NCBI GenBank assembly: GCA_050330205.1
Contig: JBHJOA010000016.1
Location: forward strand, 1 to 64,000
Length of the DNA stretch: 64,000 bases
Direction: 5' to 3'
Source: Pelagibius sp050330205
Lineage (GTDB): Bacteria > Pseudomonadota > Alphaproteobacteria > Kiloniellales > Kiloniellaceae
This document shows, piece after piece, positions 51,767 through 59,722 of the stretch. A model generated the notes under the pieces. That model was not told the DNA's origin. It searched no databases and worked only from the letters and a program-made list of their open reading frames with translations. The translations under genes were made by a program, and so were the position numbers. How positions within the stretch are numbered: position 1 is the stretch's first letter; the number at the start of each line of letters is the position of its first letter.

Positions 51767-52126
51767 TCAGGCGGATAGGATCGAATCCACTTCTTCCACC
51801 AGGTGGCGCAGGTGGAAAGGCTTGGAGAGGATGCGCGCGCCCTGGGGCGTGTGGTCCCGGTTCTTGAGGGCCACGGCGGCAAAACCAGTGATGAACATGA
51901 CCTTCAGCCCCGGCTGCAGCTTGGCCGCCCGGCGCGCCAGTTCGATGCCGTCGAGGCCCGGCATTACCACGTCGGCCAGCAGCAGGTCGGCGCGGAAACC
52001 GTCCAGAGATTGCATGGCATCGAGCCCATCGCCCACTGCCACCACATGGTGGCCGGCGTTGCGCAGCGCCTTGGCCAGGAACTCCCGCATCGAGGTGTCG
52101 TCTTCTGCAAGAAGGATTTGCGCCAT
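51767..52126 (-). CDS. cpdR: single-domain response regulator CpdR
   Basis: A stand-alone receiver domain of 119 residues, with the acidic pair in LLAEDDTSMREFL, the phospho-acceptor Asp52 (LLADVVMPGLDG), Thr in MFITGFA and Lys in LSKPFHLRHLVEEV. In Caulobacter CpdR is dephosphorylated in G1/stationary phase and then directs ClpXP to the pole to degrade CtrA and other targets; CckA-ChpT supplies phosphate. Sequence and length match CpdR better than CheY. It is divergent from an N-formylglutamate amidohydrolase-family gene across a 323-bp region. Confidence 0.9.
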   Translation of the reverse strand: MAQILLAEDDTSMREFLAKALRNAGHHVVAVGDGLDAMQSLDGFRADLLLADVVMPGLDGIELARRAAKLQPGLKVMFITGFAAVALKNRDHTPQGARILSKPFHLRHLVEEVDSILSA

Positions 52127-52449
52127 GACCCCTGTGTTCGGTCCCTCGTTCTACAGTTGCCGGCTCAGTCTCTCACCGGCCGGCGCCTCCGGCAATGGAG
52201 GTGAGGCGGCGCAGGGGCCGTTAAGCATGTTGGCGGCGGTTCGCGCCAGGGGCGCCTCGCAGGGGCTGCGATTCCCCCGCCGCCGGGACAGTATAGACTA
52301 GCGGCAAGGCCCCAAGTAGACCTTAATGGACCGGCGATGACCCGATGAGGAGGGAGTGCGTGGAGACGCCCTGACCGTCCCCTTGAATGGGGCATGACAG
52401 GCCTCCCGCTTTGGCCTAGAACGAAAGCTTCAAACAATCCCGCAGAGAT
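52127..52449. other. divergent promoter region cpdR / amidohydrolase
   Basis: A 323-bp region between cpdR (minus) and the gene at 52450 (plus). AGTATAGACTAG near 52289-52300 is a possible -10 region for the plus strand. I find no complete CtrA box (TTAA-N7-TTAA) and no gene. Confidence 0.35.
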
Positions 52450-53334
52450 ATGGACGCGATCGCGCCGAGCGCCCAGGCCCAGAAGCCTCACGAGATCATC
52501 CTGCCGGACCGGCAGACCCTGCCGCTGGTCTTCGCCTCGCCCCATAGCGGCAGCGACTATCCGGCCGACTTCCTGGCTTCCTCCCGCCTCGATCCGATCA
52601 GCCTCAGGCGGTCCGAGGACAGCTTTGTGCATGAGATCTTCGGCTGCGCCCCGGAGATGGGGGCGCCGCTGCTGCACGCCCTGTTCCCGCGGGCTTTCGT
52701 CGACCCCAACCGCGAGCCCTACGAGCTCGACCCCGCGGTGTTCCGCGACCGCCTGCCGCCCTACGCCAACACCTCCTCGCCGCGGGTCGCCGCCGGGCTC
52801 GGCACCATCGCGCGCGTGGTCGCCAACGGCGCCAACATCTACCGTCGGAAGCTGACCCTGGAGGAAGGGCTGGAGAGAATCCGCAGCTACTACTGGCCGT
52901 ACCACGAGGCGCTGAGGACCCTGATCGAGCGCACCAAGGAGCGCTTCGGCTACTGCATCCTGATTGACTGCCACTCGATGCCCTCCAGCGGCCGGCCGGG
53001 TCGCGGCGTCGCCAATACCGCCTTCGTGCTCGGCGACTGCCACGGCACCACCTGCTCTCCGGCGGTGACCCGGACCGTCGAGCAGGTGCTGAGCGCCAAG
53101 GGCTACCAGGTCGTGCGCAACACCCCCTATGCCGGCGGCTTCGTCACCCGCCACTACGGCAAGCCGCAGGCCTGTGTCCACGGCCTGCAGATCGAAATCA
53201 ATCGCCATATCTATATGGACGAGTCGCGCATCGAGCGGCGGCCGGCCCTTAAGGCTTTGGCGCAGGACATGCGCGACCTGGTGAGCGCCCTGGGTAGCCT
53301 GGATCCGGCGCAGCTGAACGGGACCCGGCAGTGA
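52450..53334 (+). CDS. N-formylglutamate amidohydrolase family protein
   Basis: Zinc amidohydrolase of 294 residues. Signatures are VFASPHSGSDYP (27-38), ILIDCHSMPSS, and QIEINRHIYMDE. It is the second family member in the window; the other (14073-14900) is shorter and lies beside a YbdK-type ligase. A role in histidine or other N-acyl amino-acid breakdown is possible. It overlaps the following GNAT gene by 4 bp (GTGA), so amide cleavage and N-acetylation may be linked. The ATG at 52450 follows CAGAGAT. Confidence 0.88.
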   Translation: MDAIAPSAQAQKPHEIILPDRQTLPLVFASPHSGSDYPADFLASSRLDPISLRRSEDSFVHEIFGCAPEMGAPLLHALFPRAFVDPNREPYELDPAVFRDRLPPYANTSSPRVAAGLGTIARVVANGANIYRRKLTLEEGLERIRSYYWPYHEALRTLIERTKERFGYCILIDCHSMPSSGRPGRGVANTAFVLGDCHGTTCSPAVTRTVEQVLSAKGYQVVRNTPYAGGFVTRHYGKPQACVHGLQIEINRHIYMDESRIERRPALKALAQDMRDLVSALGSLDPAQLNGTRQ

Positions 53335-53900
53335 GCGAGACCTTGTCCCGGGGGGAAACGCAGGCGGCCGGCCTGACCCTGCGCCCGGCGACGGCCGAGG
53401 ATGTCCCGGCGATCCAGGCAATCTATGCCCACCACGTACTGCACGGCATCGCCTCCTTCGAGGAGGAACCGCCTGACCAGGCCGAGATGCAGCGCCGCCT
53501 GGGCGATATCCTGGCCCGCGGCCTGCCGTACCTGGTGGCCGAGGACCGGCCTGGCAGCGGCGCCATCCTGGGCTATGCCTACGCCAGCACCTACAGGGCG
53601 CGCCCGGCCTACCGCTTCACCCTGGAGGACTCGGTCTACGTGCTGCCCGGCAAAGGCGGCAAGGGGATCGGATCGGCCCTGCTGGGCGAGCTGATCGCCC
53701 GCTGCGAAAGCCTCGGTTACCGGCAGATGATCGCGGTGATCGGCGACAGCGCCAACGCCGGCTCGATCCGGCTGCATGCCCGCCATGGTTTCCGCGAAGT
53801 CGGCACGCTGGCTTCGGTCGGCTTCAAGCATGGCCGCTGGATCGATTCCGTCTACATGCAGCGCGCGCTGGGGGCCGGCGACAGCACCCTTCCGGCTTGA
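53331..53900 (+). CDS. GNAT N-acetyltransferase, phosphinothricin-type
   Basis: A 189-residue acetyltransferase that resembles the Pat/YncA group: RPATAEDVPAIQAIYAHHV, TLEDSVYVLPGKGGKGIGSALL (acetyl-CoA loop) and DSANAGSIRLHARHGFREVG. The group N-acetylates amino acids or analogues such as phosphinothricin or methionine sulfoxide. The GTG start overlaps the stop of the amidohydrolase gene, so co-translation is likely. Confidence 0.88.
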   Translation: MSETLSRGETQAAGLTLRPATAEDVPAIQAIYAHHVLHGIASFEEEPPDQAEMQRRLGDILARGLPYLVAEDRPGSGAILGYAYASTYRARPAYRFTLEDSVYVLPGKGGKGIGSALLGELIARCESLGYRQMIAVIGDSANAGSIRLHARHGFREVGTLASVGFKHGRWIDSVYMQRALGAGDSTLPA

Positions 53901-53952
53901 CTCGCAGCTGCCGCGGCGCCGCGCGCGAATCCTGCCCCGGCTCCTGATTCCG

Positions 53953-53982
53953 AAAAAAAAAGGGCCGCGACAAGCGCGGCCC
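53953..53982 (-). terminator. strong intrinsic terminator on the minus strand
   Basis: A perfect 8-bp stem GGGCCGCG/CGCGGCCC (53962-53969 with 53975-53982, 5-base loop) is followed on the minus strand by nine T (A-run 53953-53961 on the plus strand). It is oriented to end a minus-strand transcript coming from the 53983-54271 gap, where no minus-strand gene is apparent. It would also lie after the GNAT gene on the plus strand, but without a T-run there. Confidence 0.8.
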
Positions 53983-54271
53983 AAGTTTAGGGAGGAAATG
54001 CCCTATGGAACTGCGGCAGGCCCCGGCAAAGCCGTCTCCATACCGCAGTGCACAATATGCGCCCGCCCGCCGGGGAGTTCAATGGAAAAGTTATCAATTC
54101 ATTGATCCACTTATTATTTTCTAGAAAGATTGAACACGGAACGAACACTATCCCGGATGGAATATTGCAATGCGGCAGAGAAATTCGGGTCCCCTCGTCC
54201 CGACTGCCGCCCTCTGGCACACGGATTGCTGCCCATAGCGGTAGAAGTCGTCCGGAAACCGAGGTGCCGTC
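53983..54271. other. AT-rich intergenic region with possible minus-strand RNA
   Basis: About 290 bp between the minus-strand terminator and the transglycosylase gene. The stretch 54082-54150 is much richer in A+T than its surroundings and is a likely promoter. On the minus strand, TTGAAC (54082-54077) and TATTGT (54057-54052) could form a weak promoter (19-bp spacing) for an RNA of about 95 nt ending at the terminator. A 39-codon plus-strand frame (54005-54124) after GGGAGGA is not recognised. Confidence 0.35.
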
Positions 54272-54889
54272 TTGCCCCGCCTGCTCTTGAGAATTGCCGT
54301 CCTTGCCCTGGGCCTTACCGCGCCCGCTTCGCTGTCGGCAGAAGAAGCCCTTGATTCTCCTTGGACTCTCTGCCGTGAGGCGGCGGGGTGGGCGGAACAG
54401 GCCCGCGACCTCCCGCCGCACCTGCTGACGGCGATCGCCCTCACCGAGTCCGGGCGCTGGCACGGCGATCGATCGGAAACTCTTGCCTGGCCCTGGACCG
54501 TCATGGCCGAGGGCGAAGGGCGATTCCTGCCCAGCAAGGCCGCCGCCATCGAAACCGTCCGCGCCCTGCAGGCGCGCGGCATCCGCAACATCGACGTCGG
54601 CTGCATGCAGGTGAACCTGCACTACCATCCCGAGGCCTTCGAGTCGCTGGAGACCGCCTTCGACCCGGCCGCCAACGTCGCCTACGCCGCCGGCTTCCTG
54701 GTCGAGTTGCGCCAGGAGGCGCGTTCCTGGACCCGCGCGGTGGGTCAGTACCACTCGCGACAGACGATCCGCGGCAACGGCTATCGCGCCAAAGTGTTCA
54801 AGGCCTGGCGCGAGGAGCGCCACCGCGCCAACCGCGCGCGCCAGGCGGCGTTGCGGGCCGAACGCGAAGCCCGCGACGGCAATTCTTAG
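54272..54889 (+). CDS. lytic transglycosylase, SLT family
   Basis: A 205-residue exported protein with a signal peptide (MPRLLLRIAVLALGLTAPASLSA, cleavage near 22-23) and a transglycosylase SLT domain. The catalytic Glu59 is in AIALTESGRW, DVGCMQVNLHYHP follows, and VGQYHSR fits the later motif. It cuts peptidoglycan in the periplasm. The C-terminus is rich in Arg and Ala. The start is a TTG at 54272 behind GAGGTG; no ATG gives a signal peptide. It converges with the NIPSNAP gene, 4-bp overlap. Confidence 0.86.
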   Translation: MPRLLLRIAVLALGLTAPASLSAEEALDSPWTLCREAAGWAEQARDLPPHLLTAIALTESGRWHGDRSETLAWPWTVMAEGEGRFLPSKAAAIETVRALQARGIRNIDVGCMQVNLHYHPEAFESLETAFDPAANVAYAAGFLVELRQEARSWTRAVGQYHSRQTIRGNGYRAKVFKAWREERHRANRARQAALRAEREARDGNS

Positions 54890-55212
54890 AGCTTAGGCGT
54901 GCCGTAGAAGTCGACCGGCACCATCAGTTTGTTGGATTGCGAAACCAGGGCGCCGAGTTCGGCCGAGCGCCTCTGGTAGTCCTGCCAGTCCGGATCGGCG
55001 ATCATCGCCGCGCGCTTCGTCTCGCGGTCGGCGGCATTGTCGTACACCCAGATGTGGACGTATTCGTTGGGATCGCCGGTTTCCGTGCGCAGATAGGCCA
55101 GCGGTTCTCCCAGGTGCCGGGTCTGCGCCGGCTTGCCGTACTTCGCGTAAATCTCGAAATGGGCCTTCAGCAGGCCCGGCTTCACTCGATAGGTGCGAAC
55201 GTCCAGGAGCAT
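54886..55212 (-). CDS. NIPSNAP family protein
   Basis: A small ferredoxin-fold (dimeric alpha-beta barrel) protein of 108 residues, beginning MLLDVRTYRVKPG and containing EYVHIWVYDNAADRETKRAAM and DWQDYQRR, as in NIPSNAP proteins. The bacterial role is mostly unknown; members often sit near catabolic genes. It overlaps the transglycosylase stop by 4 bp tail to tail and is divergent from the PAS gene. Confidence 0.88.
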   Translation of the reverse strand: MLLDVRTYRVKPGLLKAHFEIYAKYGKPAQTRHLGEPLAYLRTETGDPNEYVHIWVYDNAADRETKRAAMIADPDWQDYQRRSAELGALVSQSNKLMVPVDFYGTPKL

Positions 55213-55346
55213 CGATTCCTTACCTTTGTTTCACTGTCATACGATAGACTTGGTCATATCACGAAGGTGCGTGCCCGACCCGATTGCGATTTGCCGGAAC
55301 CCTCACCGTAAGGAGGACGTTGCGGCAAGCCTGCTGCGGCGCCAAC

Positions 55347-55895
55347 ATGGTCCCGATGAACGAAAAGCTGGAAGACATCCAAGCGACCGAGATCGAGTCC
55401 GACAGCGAACTCGCACGCTATCCCGACCTCGCCTTCGCGCGCGACTATTGGGCCCGCAAGCGCGGCCATCGCTTCGCACCGGCGCGCGCCGACATCGATC
55501 CGTTGGAAATCACCGCCATTCTGCCCCGCATCATGCTGGCCGACGTCGAGTGCGACAGCGAAGGACCGACCGGCTTCCGCTATCGCCTGAGCGGAACCGG
55601 GATCGGCGAAATCCATGGCCTCGAACTGACCGGCCGACGGCCGGGCGACCTGAGGCCTGCGCCCTACGGCCGCTTGGTCGAAGCCCACTACCGCGAAGCA
55701 GTCGGGCGGCGAAGCCCGCTGGCCCATATCATCGCATTGCAGACCAACACGAAGTCCCGTTCCTATGCGCGGATCATTCTGCCGCTTTCGGCTGACGGCG
55801 AGACGGTCGACATGCTTATGATCGTCGACAGCGACACCGACAATACGCTGCAAGAATTCCTCGAAACCATCGAGGCGCTCGCCTGCCACCCCTAG
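55347..55895 (+). CDS. PAS domain protein (PAS_5 type)
   Basis: A 182-residue protein with one PAS-like domain: YWARKRGHRFAPARADIDP, then LEITAILPRIMLADVE and FRYRLSGTGI. This layout is frequent as a stand-alone sensor in Rhodospirillales. It has no kinase, cyclase or HTH output domain. The start is uncertain: ATG at 55347 or 55356, or a TTG at 55320 that has the best ribosome site (AAGGAGG). The stop overlaps the convergent hydratase gene by 4 bp. Confidence 0.8.
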   Translation: MVPMNEKLEDIQATEIESDSELARYPDLAFARDYWARKRGHRFAPARADIDPLEITAILPRIMLADVECDSEGPTGFRYRLSGTGIGEIHGLELTGRRPGDLRPAPYGRLVEAHYREAVGRRSPLAHIIALQTNTKSRSYARIILPLSADGETVDMLMIVDSDTDNTLQEFLETIEALACHP

Positions 55896-56749
55896 TCCCA
55901 TGCGACCTCGCCCTGCATGGCGAGAAAGCCGTCGGGATCGACCACCCAGAGGTCGGCGCGCTGCGCCTGCTCGTCCGGCGCGCCGCAAACCGTGAAAGAT
56001 CTGGTGTCGAAAATCGGCCGCTTGGCGCGGAAGCTGAAGCGTGTAGCGCGCGCCCGCGGCAGGTGGCGGCGCAGTTGGCCGACCATCAGCGTCGCCAGCA
56101 GAGGCCCATGCACGATGAGTCCGGGATAACCCTCCTCCATCGTCGTGTAAGGCTGGTCGTAGTGGATGCGGTGGCCATTGAAGGTGAGCGCGGAGTAGCG
56201 GAACAGCAGCACCGGTGAGGGCACAATCTCCTGCCGCCAGGCGCCGTCGGCAGGCGGTGCCTCGCCCGGCGGCAGGAAGGGCCCCTTCTCGCCCGCCTCG
56301 CGGTAGACGATGTCGTGCTCCTCGACGATGCACGGCCCCGACCCGTCGGAGACCACGTGCTCGACGGTGACAAAGGCCAGGCGCCCGCTGCGCCCGGACT
56401 TCTCCGAAACGGATTTGATGGTGGAGCGGCGCGTCGCCTCGCTGCCGACCTCGAGAGGTCGCGGAAACTCGACGCGGCTGCCCGCCCACATGCGTCGCGG
56501 CAGTTCGATGGGCGGCAGGAAGCCGCCGCGCGCCGCGTGGCCGTCGCGGCCGAGCTCCGCGGTCGGCGCCAGCGACCAGAAGTAGGCCCAGTGCCACAGC
56601 GGCGGCAGGGCATCGCCCGGATGCAGCGGCGGCGCGGCGTCGTCCAATGTCGCCTGCAGGGCCTGCGCGCGCGCCGCTCCGATCGTGTCGCCCAGTTGCT
56701 CCTGGCGCCCGACCCACCGGGTCCAGCCATCGGCCGTCGTCCCGCTCAT
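55892..56749 (-). CDS. HTD2/MaoC-type acyl-CoA hydratase (mesaconyl-C4-CoA hydratase-like)
   Basis: A 285-residue protein with an N-terminal FAS1-like dehydratase half (HWAYFWSLAPTAELGRDGH, LPRRMWAGSRVEFPRPL) and a C-terminal MaoC hotdog half (FRYSALTFNGHRIHYDQPY, with YPGLIVHGPLLATL). The motif ALTFNGHRIHYD carries the family His/Asp pair. Relatives hydrate mesaconyl-C4-CoA or 3-methylfumaryl-CoA. It overlaps the CoA-transferase gene (ATGA) and is last in a four-gene operon (59691 down to 55892). Confidence 0.85.
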   Translation of the reverse strand: MSGTTADGWTRWVGRQEQLGDTIGAARAQALQATLDDAAPPLHPGDALPPLWHWAYFWSLAPTAELGRDGHAARGGFLPPIELPRRMWAGSRVEFPRPLEVGSEATRRSTIKSVSEKSGRSGRLAFVTVEHVVSDGSGPCIVEEHDIVYREAGEKGPFLPPGEAPPADGAWRQEIVPSPVLLFRYSALTFNGHRIHYDQPYTTMEEGYPGLIVHGPLLATLMVGQLRRHLPRARATRFSFRAKRPIFDTRSFTVCGAPDEQAQRADLWVVDPDGFLAMQGEVAWD

Positions 56750-57882
56750 GCCGCAAACTCCTTCCGCAGGGCCGCCCCATGCTGGTCCACCGCCGGCACC
56801 GCGCCAAGCGCGATGTCGCCGCCGCGGAACTCCACCGGCGGCGCCACCAGTTCGACCGGGCCTGTCGGCGTCGCGACAGTGACGCGGCGTAGTTGCGGAT
56901 GGGCGGAGAGATCCGCCGGGGTATTCACCGCCCCATAGGCGATGGCGGCCTCGAAGAACCGCCGGGTCAGCGTCTCGCGGTCGAGCGCGCCAAAGACTTC
57001 GTCGATGATGGCATCGAGCGCCGGGCGGTTGTCGACCCGTGCGGTGTTGTCGGCAAACCGCGGGTCGGCGAGCATCTCCGGCCGCCTCAGCACCTCTTCC
57101 ACGAGGCGCTTCCACTCGCGCTCGTTCTGTATCGAGAACACCACCTCTTCACCGCCCCTGCAGGCGTAGACGCCATAGGGCGCGATGGAGGGATGGTTGA
57201 GGCCGACGCGCGGCGGTGCGCCGGGGCCGTAGTCCTGGTGCAGCAGGGGTACGGTCATCCAGTCGGCCATGCCACTGAAGAGGGAAGTGGCGAGCGCCGA
57301 GCCCTCGCCCGTGCGTTCGCGCAGCAGCAGGGCCTCGAGGATCGCCTGGTAGGCATACATGCCGCAGGCGATGTCGCAGACCGAGACGCCGACGCGGCCC
57401 GGCCCCTCCGGCCGCCCGGTGATCGAGGCGAGGCCGCTTTCCGCCTGCACCAGCAGGTCGTAGGCCTTCATCTTCGCGTAGGGACCGGTTTCTCCGTAGC
57501 CGGAGATGTCGCAGGTTATGAGCCGGGGGTACGCGGCGCGCAGGCCTTCGTGGCCGAGCCCGAGGCGCCCGGCCGCGCCCGGCGCGAGATTCTGGATGAA
57601 GACGTCGGCCGCGGCGACCATGCGCTTCGCCAGCGCCAGGTCGCCGGCCTGCTTGAGGTCGACGGCGATGGATTCCTTGCCGCGGTTGAGCCACACGAAG
57701 TAGGCACTTTCGCCGTGAACCACGCGGTCGTAGCCGCGCGCGAAATCGCCTTCCGGGCGCTCCAGCTTGATGACCCGCGCGCCGGCGTCGGCCAGCCGGG
57801 AGGTGCAGTAGGGCGAGGCGACCGCCTGCTCCAGGCTGACGACCAGCAGGCCATCCAATGGCTTCGCTTGTGGTTTGGTCAT
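56746..57882 (-). CDS. CaiB/BaiF family CoA transferase
   Basis: Class III CoA transferase of 378 residues. The catalytic Asp170 is in VSVCDIACG, equal to Asp169 of formyl-CoA transferase. The N-terminal CoA-site pattern (LADAGARVIKLERPEGDFAR) is typical. It moves CoA between carboxylic acids without an acyl phosphate. It is coupled to its neighbours by ATGA overlaps on both sides. With the HTD2-type hydratase next door, a C1-C4 shift or CoA loading of a C4-C5 dicarboxylate such as mesaconate or itaconate is possible; the substrate is not proven. Confidence 0.92.
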   Translation of the reverse strand: MTKPQAKPLDGLLVVSLEQAVASPYCTSRLADAGARVIKLERPEGDFARGYDRVVHGESAYFVWLNRGKESIAVDLKQAGDLALAKRMVAAADVFIQNLAPGAAGRLGLGHEGLRAAYPRLITCDISGYGETGPYAKMKAYDLLVQAESGLASITGRPEGPGRVGVSVCDIACGMYAYQAILEALLLRERTGEGSALATSLFSGMADWMTVPLLHQDYGPGAPPRVGLNHPSIAPYGVYACRGGEEVVFSIQNEREWKRLVEEVLRRPEMLADPRFADNTARVDNRPALDAIIDEVFGALDRETLTRRFFEAAIAYGAVNTPADLSAHPQLRRVTVATPTGPVELVAPPVEFRGGDIALGAVPAVDQHGAALRKEFAA

Positions 57883-58517
57883 TCCGCCTCAAGACCGCAG
57901 GCGATTTGCACCGACTCCCGCTCCGCCACGCGCCGCCACCAGTCGGACAGGACGGGCTGCGCGGAAAGCAGATCCCGCCCCTCCCCGGCCTTCACGAAGT
58001 AGTCGACCATCGGCGCCGCCTGGATGTCGGCCCGGCTGAAGTCGGTGCCGGCCAAGAAGGGGCCGTCGTCGAGGATCTCCGCCAGGGCGGCGAGGCAACG
58101 CTCGGCCTTGGGCAGCGCCGCGGCGACGATGCTTTCATCGGTCTCGCCGGTCTTGCCGCGCGACACCCGCTCGACATAGATGCCCCAGACCATGGGCCGG
58201 TAGCCCTGGCCGTCGAGCACCGAGATCGCCTGCTCCATGCGGGCGCGCGCCTTCGGGTCATCGGGCTGCAGCGGCGGCCCGGCGAAAGCCTCGTCGACGT
58301 AGCGGGTAATGGCGCGCGTCTCGTAGAGGCGGAAGCCGTCGTGCTCGAAGGCCGGCGCCTGGCCGAAGGGCTGGCGCTGCAGCCAGTCCGCCGGCCAGTC
58401 GGCGCGGTTGAAGAGGTCGAACTCGACCTGCTCGAAATCGACGCCCTTCTCGATCAGCGCGATCTTGGCGATGCGGACATAGACCGAATAGGAGGGACCG
58501 AAGAGTTGTGGTTTCAC
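57879..58517 (-). CDS. glutathione S-transferase family protein
   Basis: A 212-residue GST-like protein: the thioredoxin domain begins KPQLFGPSYSVYVRIAKIAL and continues through the cis-Pro region QPFGQAPAFEHDGFRLYET, then helices (DDPKARARMEQAISVLDG). The GTG start at 58517 (TGAGGCG upstream) is used because no ATG stands before the domain. It is second in the acyl-CoA dehydrogenase/GST/CaiB/HTD2 operon. A GST between CoA enzymes suggests glutathione-linked isomerisation, addition to an unsaturated acyl-CoA, or detoxification of a reactive intermediate. Confidence 0.87.
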   Translation of the reverse strand: MKPQLFGPSYSVYVRIAKIALIEKGVDFEQVEFDLFNRADWPADWLQRQPFGQAPAFEHDGFRLYETRAITRYVDEAFAGPPLQPDDPKARARMEQAISVLDGQGYRPMVWGIYVERVSRGKTGETDESIVAAALPKAERCLAALAEILDDGPFLAGTDFSRADIQAAPMVDYFVKAGEGRDLLSAQPVLSDWWRRVAERESVQIACGLEAE

Positions 58518-58527
58518 CGGATTCGCC

Positions 58528-59691
58528 TCAGTAGCTGCGCGGCATGCCGAGCACGTGCTCGGCCAGGAAAGCGAGGATGAGATTGGTGGAGATCGGCGCC
58601 ACCTGGTAGAGCCGCGCCTCGCGGTACTTGCGCTCGACATCGTATTCCTCGGCGAAGCCGAAACCGCCGTGGGTCTGCAGGCAGGCCTCGGCCGCCGCCC
58701 AGGAGGCCTCCGAGGCCAGCATCTTGGCCATATTGGCCTCCTTGCCGCAGCGCTGGCCCGCATCGAAGAGCGTGGCGGCGCGGTCGACCATCAGCGCCGC
58801 AGCCTCGCTCTGAGCGTAAGCGCGGGCGATGGGGAATTGGATGCCCTGGTTCTGACCTATCGGCCGGCCGAAGACCTTGCGCTCGGTGGCATAGGAGCTG
58901 GCCTTGTCGATGAACCAGCGCGCGTCGCCGATGCACTCGGCGGCGATGAGGATGCGCTCGGCGTTCATGCCGTCGAGGATGTAGCGGAAGCCCTTGCCTT
59001 CCTCGCCGATGAGATTCTCCGCCGGCACCTCGAGGTTGTCGAAGAAAACCTCCGTCGACGAGTGGTTCATCATGGCGCGGATCGGCTTGATGGTGACGCC
59101 CTTGCCGACCGCCTCGCGCAGGTCGACGATGAAGACCGAAAGGCCGTCTCCCTTCTTCTTCACCTCGTCCTTCGGCGTGGTGCGCGCCAGGAGGAGCATG
59201 AGATCGCTGTGCTCGGCACGGCTGGTCCAGACCTTCTGGCCGTTGACGAGGTAGCGGTCGCCCTCGCGGCGGGCTGTGGTGGCGAGGCTCAGGGTGTCGG
59301 TGCCGCTGGTCGGCTCGGTGACGCCGAAGGCCTGCAGGCGCAGGCTGCCCTCGGCGATGCCCGGCAGGTAGCGCCGCTTCTGCGCCTCGCTGCCGTGCCG
59401 CAGCAGCGTCCCCATGGTGTACATCTGGGCGTGGCAGGCGGCGCCGTTGCAGCCCGACTTCTGGATCTCCTCGAGGATCGCGGCGCCGGCGGCCAGCGGC
59501 AGACCGCTGCCGCCGTAGTCCTCCGGGATCAGCGCGGCCAGGTAGCCGGCTGCGGTCAACTCCTTGACGAAGGCCTCGGGATAGGCCCGCCGGGTGTCGA
59601 GGTCGCGCCAGTAAGCGCCGGGATAGCCGGCGCAGAGGGCGCGGACCCCCTCGCGGATCTCTGGAAAGCTCTCGGACGGTTCAGCGGTCAT
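58528..59691 (-). CDS. acyl-CoA dehydrogenase
   Basis: FAD enzyme of 387 residues, first gene of the four-gene CoA operon. Fold motifs are QAFGVTEPTSGTDT, LVNGQKVWTSRAEHSD, YATERKVFGRPIGQNQ and LQTHGGFGFAEEYDVER. At the usual C-terminal catalytic Glu it has YQVAPIS, so the base must lie elsewhere, as in isovaleryl-CoA dehydrogenase-like enzymes. The ATG at 59691 is chosen; a start at 59730 is possible. The product would be an alpha,beta-unsaturated CoA ester, a plausible substrate for the hydratase at 55892. Confidence 0.9.
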   Translation of the reverse strand: MTAEPSESFPEIREGVRALCAGYPGAYWRDLDTRRAYPEAFVKELTAAGYLAALIPEDYGGSGLPLAAGAAILEEIQKSGCNGAACHAQMYTMGTLLRHGSEAQKRRYLPGIAEGSLRLQAFGVTEPTSGTDTLSLATTARREGDRYLVNGQKVWTSRAEHSDLMLLLARTTPKDEVKKKGDGLSVFIVDLREAVGKGVTIKPIRAMMNHSSTEVFFDNLEVPAENLIGEEGKGFRYILDGMNAERILIAAECIGDARWFIDKASSYATERKVFGRPIGQNQGIQFPIARAYAQSEAAALMVDRAATLFDAGQRCGKEANMAKMLASEASWAAAEACLQTHGGFGFAEEYDVERKYREARLYQVAPISTNLILAFLAEHVLGMPRSY

Positions 59692-59722
59692 GGGCTCAGC
59701 GACTTTGAGTGGGGGCGCCAGC

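Noticed and set aside
52127..52449. CtrA-controlled promoter for cpdR
   Set aside because: Only a single TTAA-like half-site (near 52222) is seen, without the second half at the right spacing.
54005..54124. Small plus-strand gene of 39 codons after GGGAGGA
   Set aside because: Composition and sequence resemble nothing known, and the same DNA is better explained as the body and promoter of a minus-strand RNA. It may still be a leader peptide.
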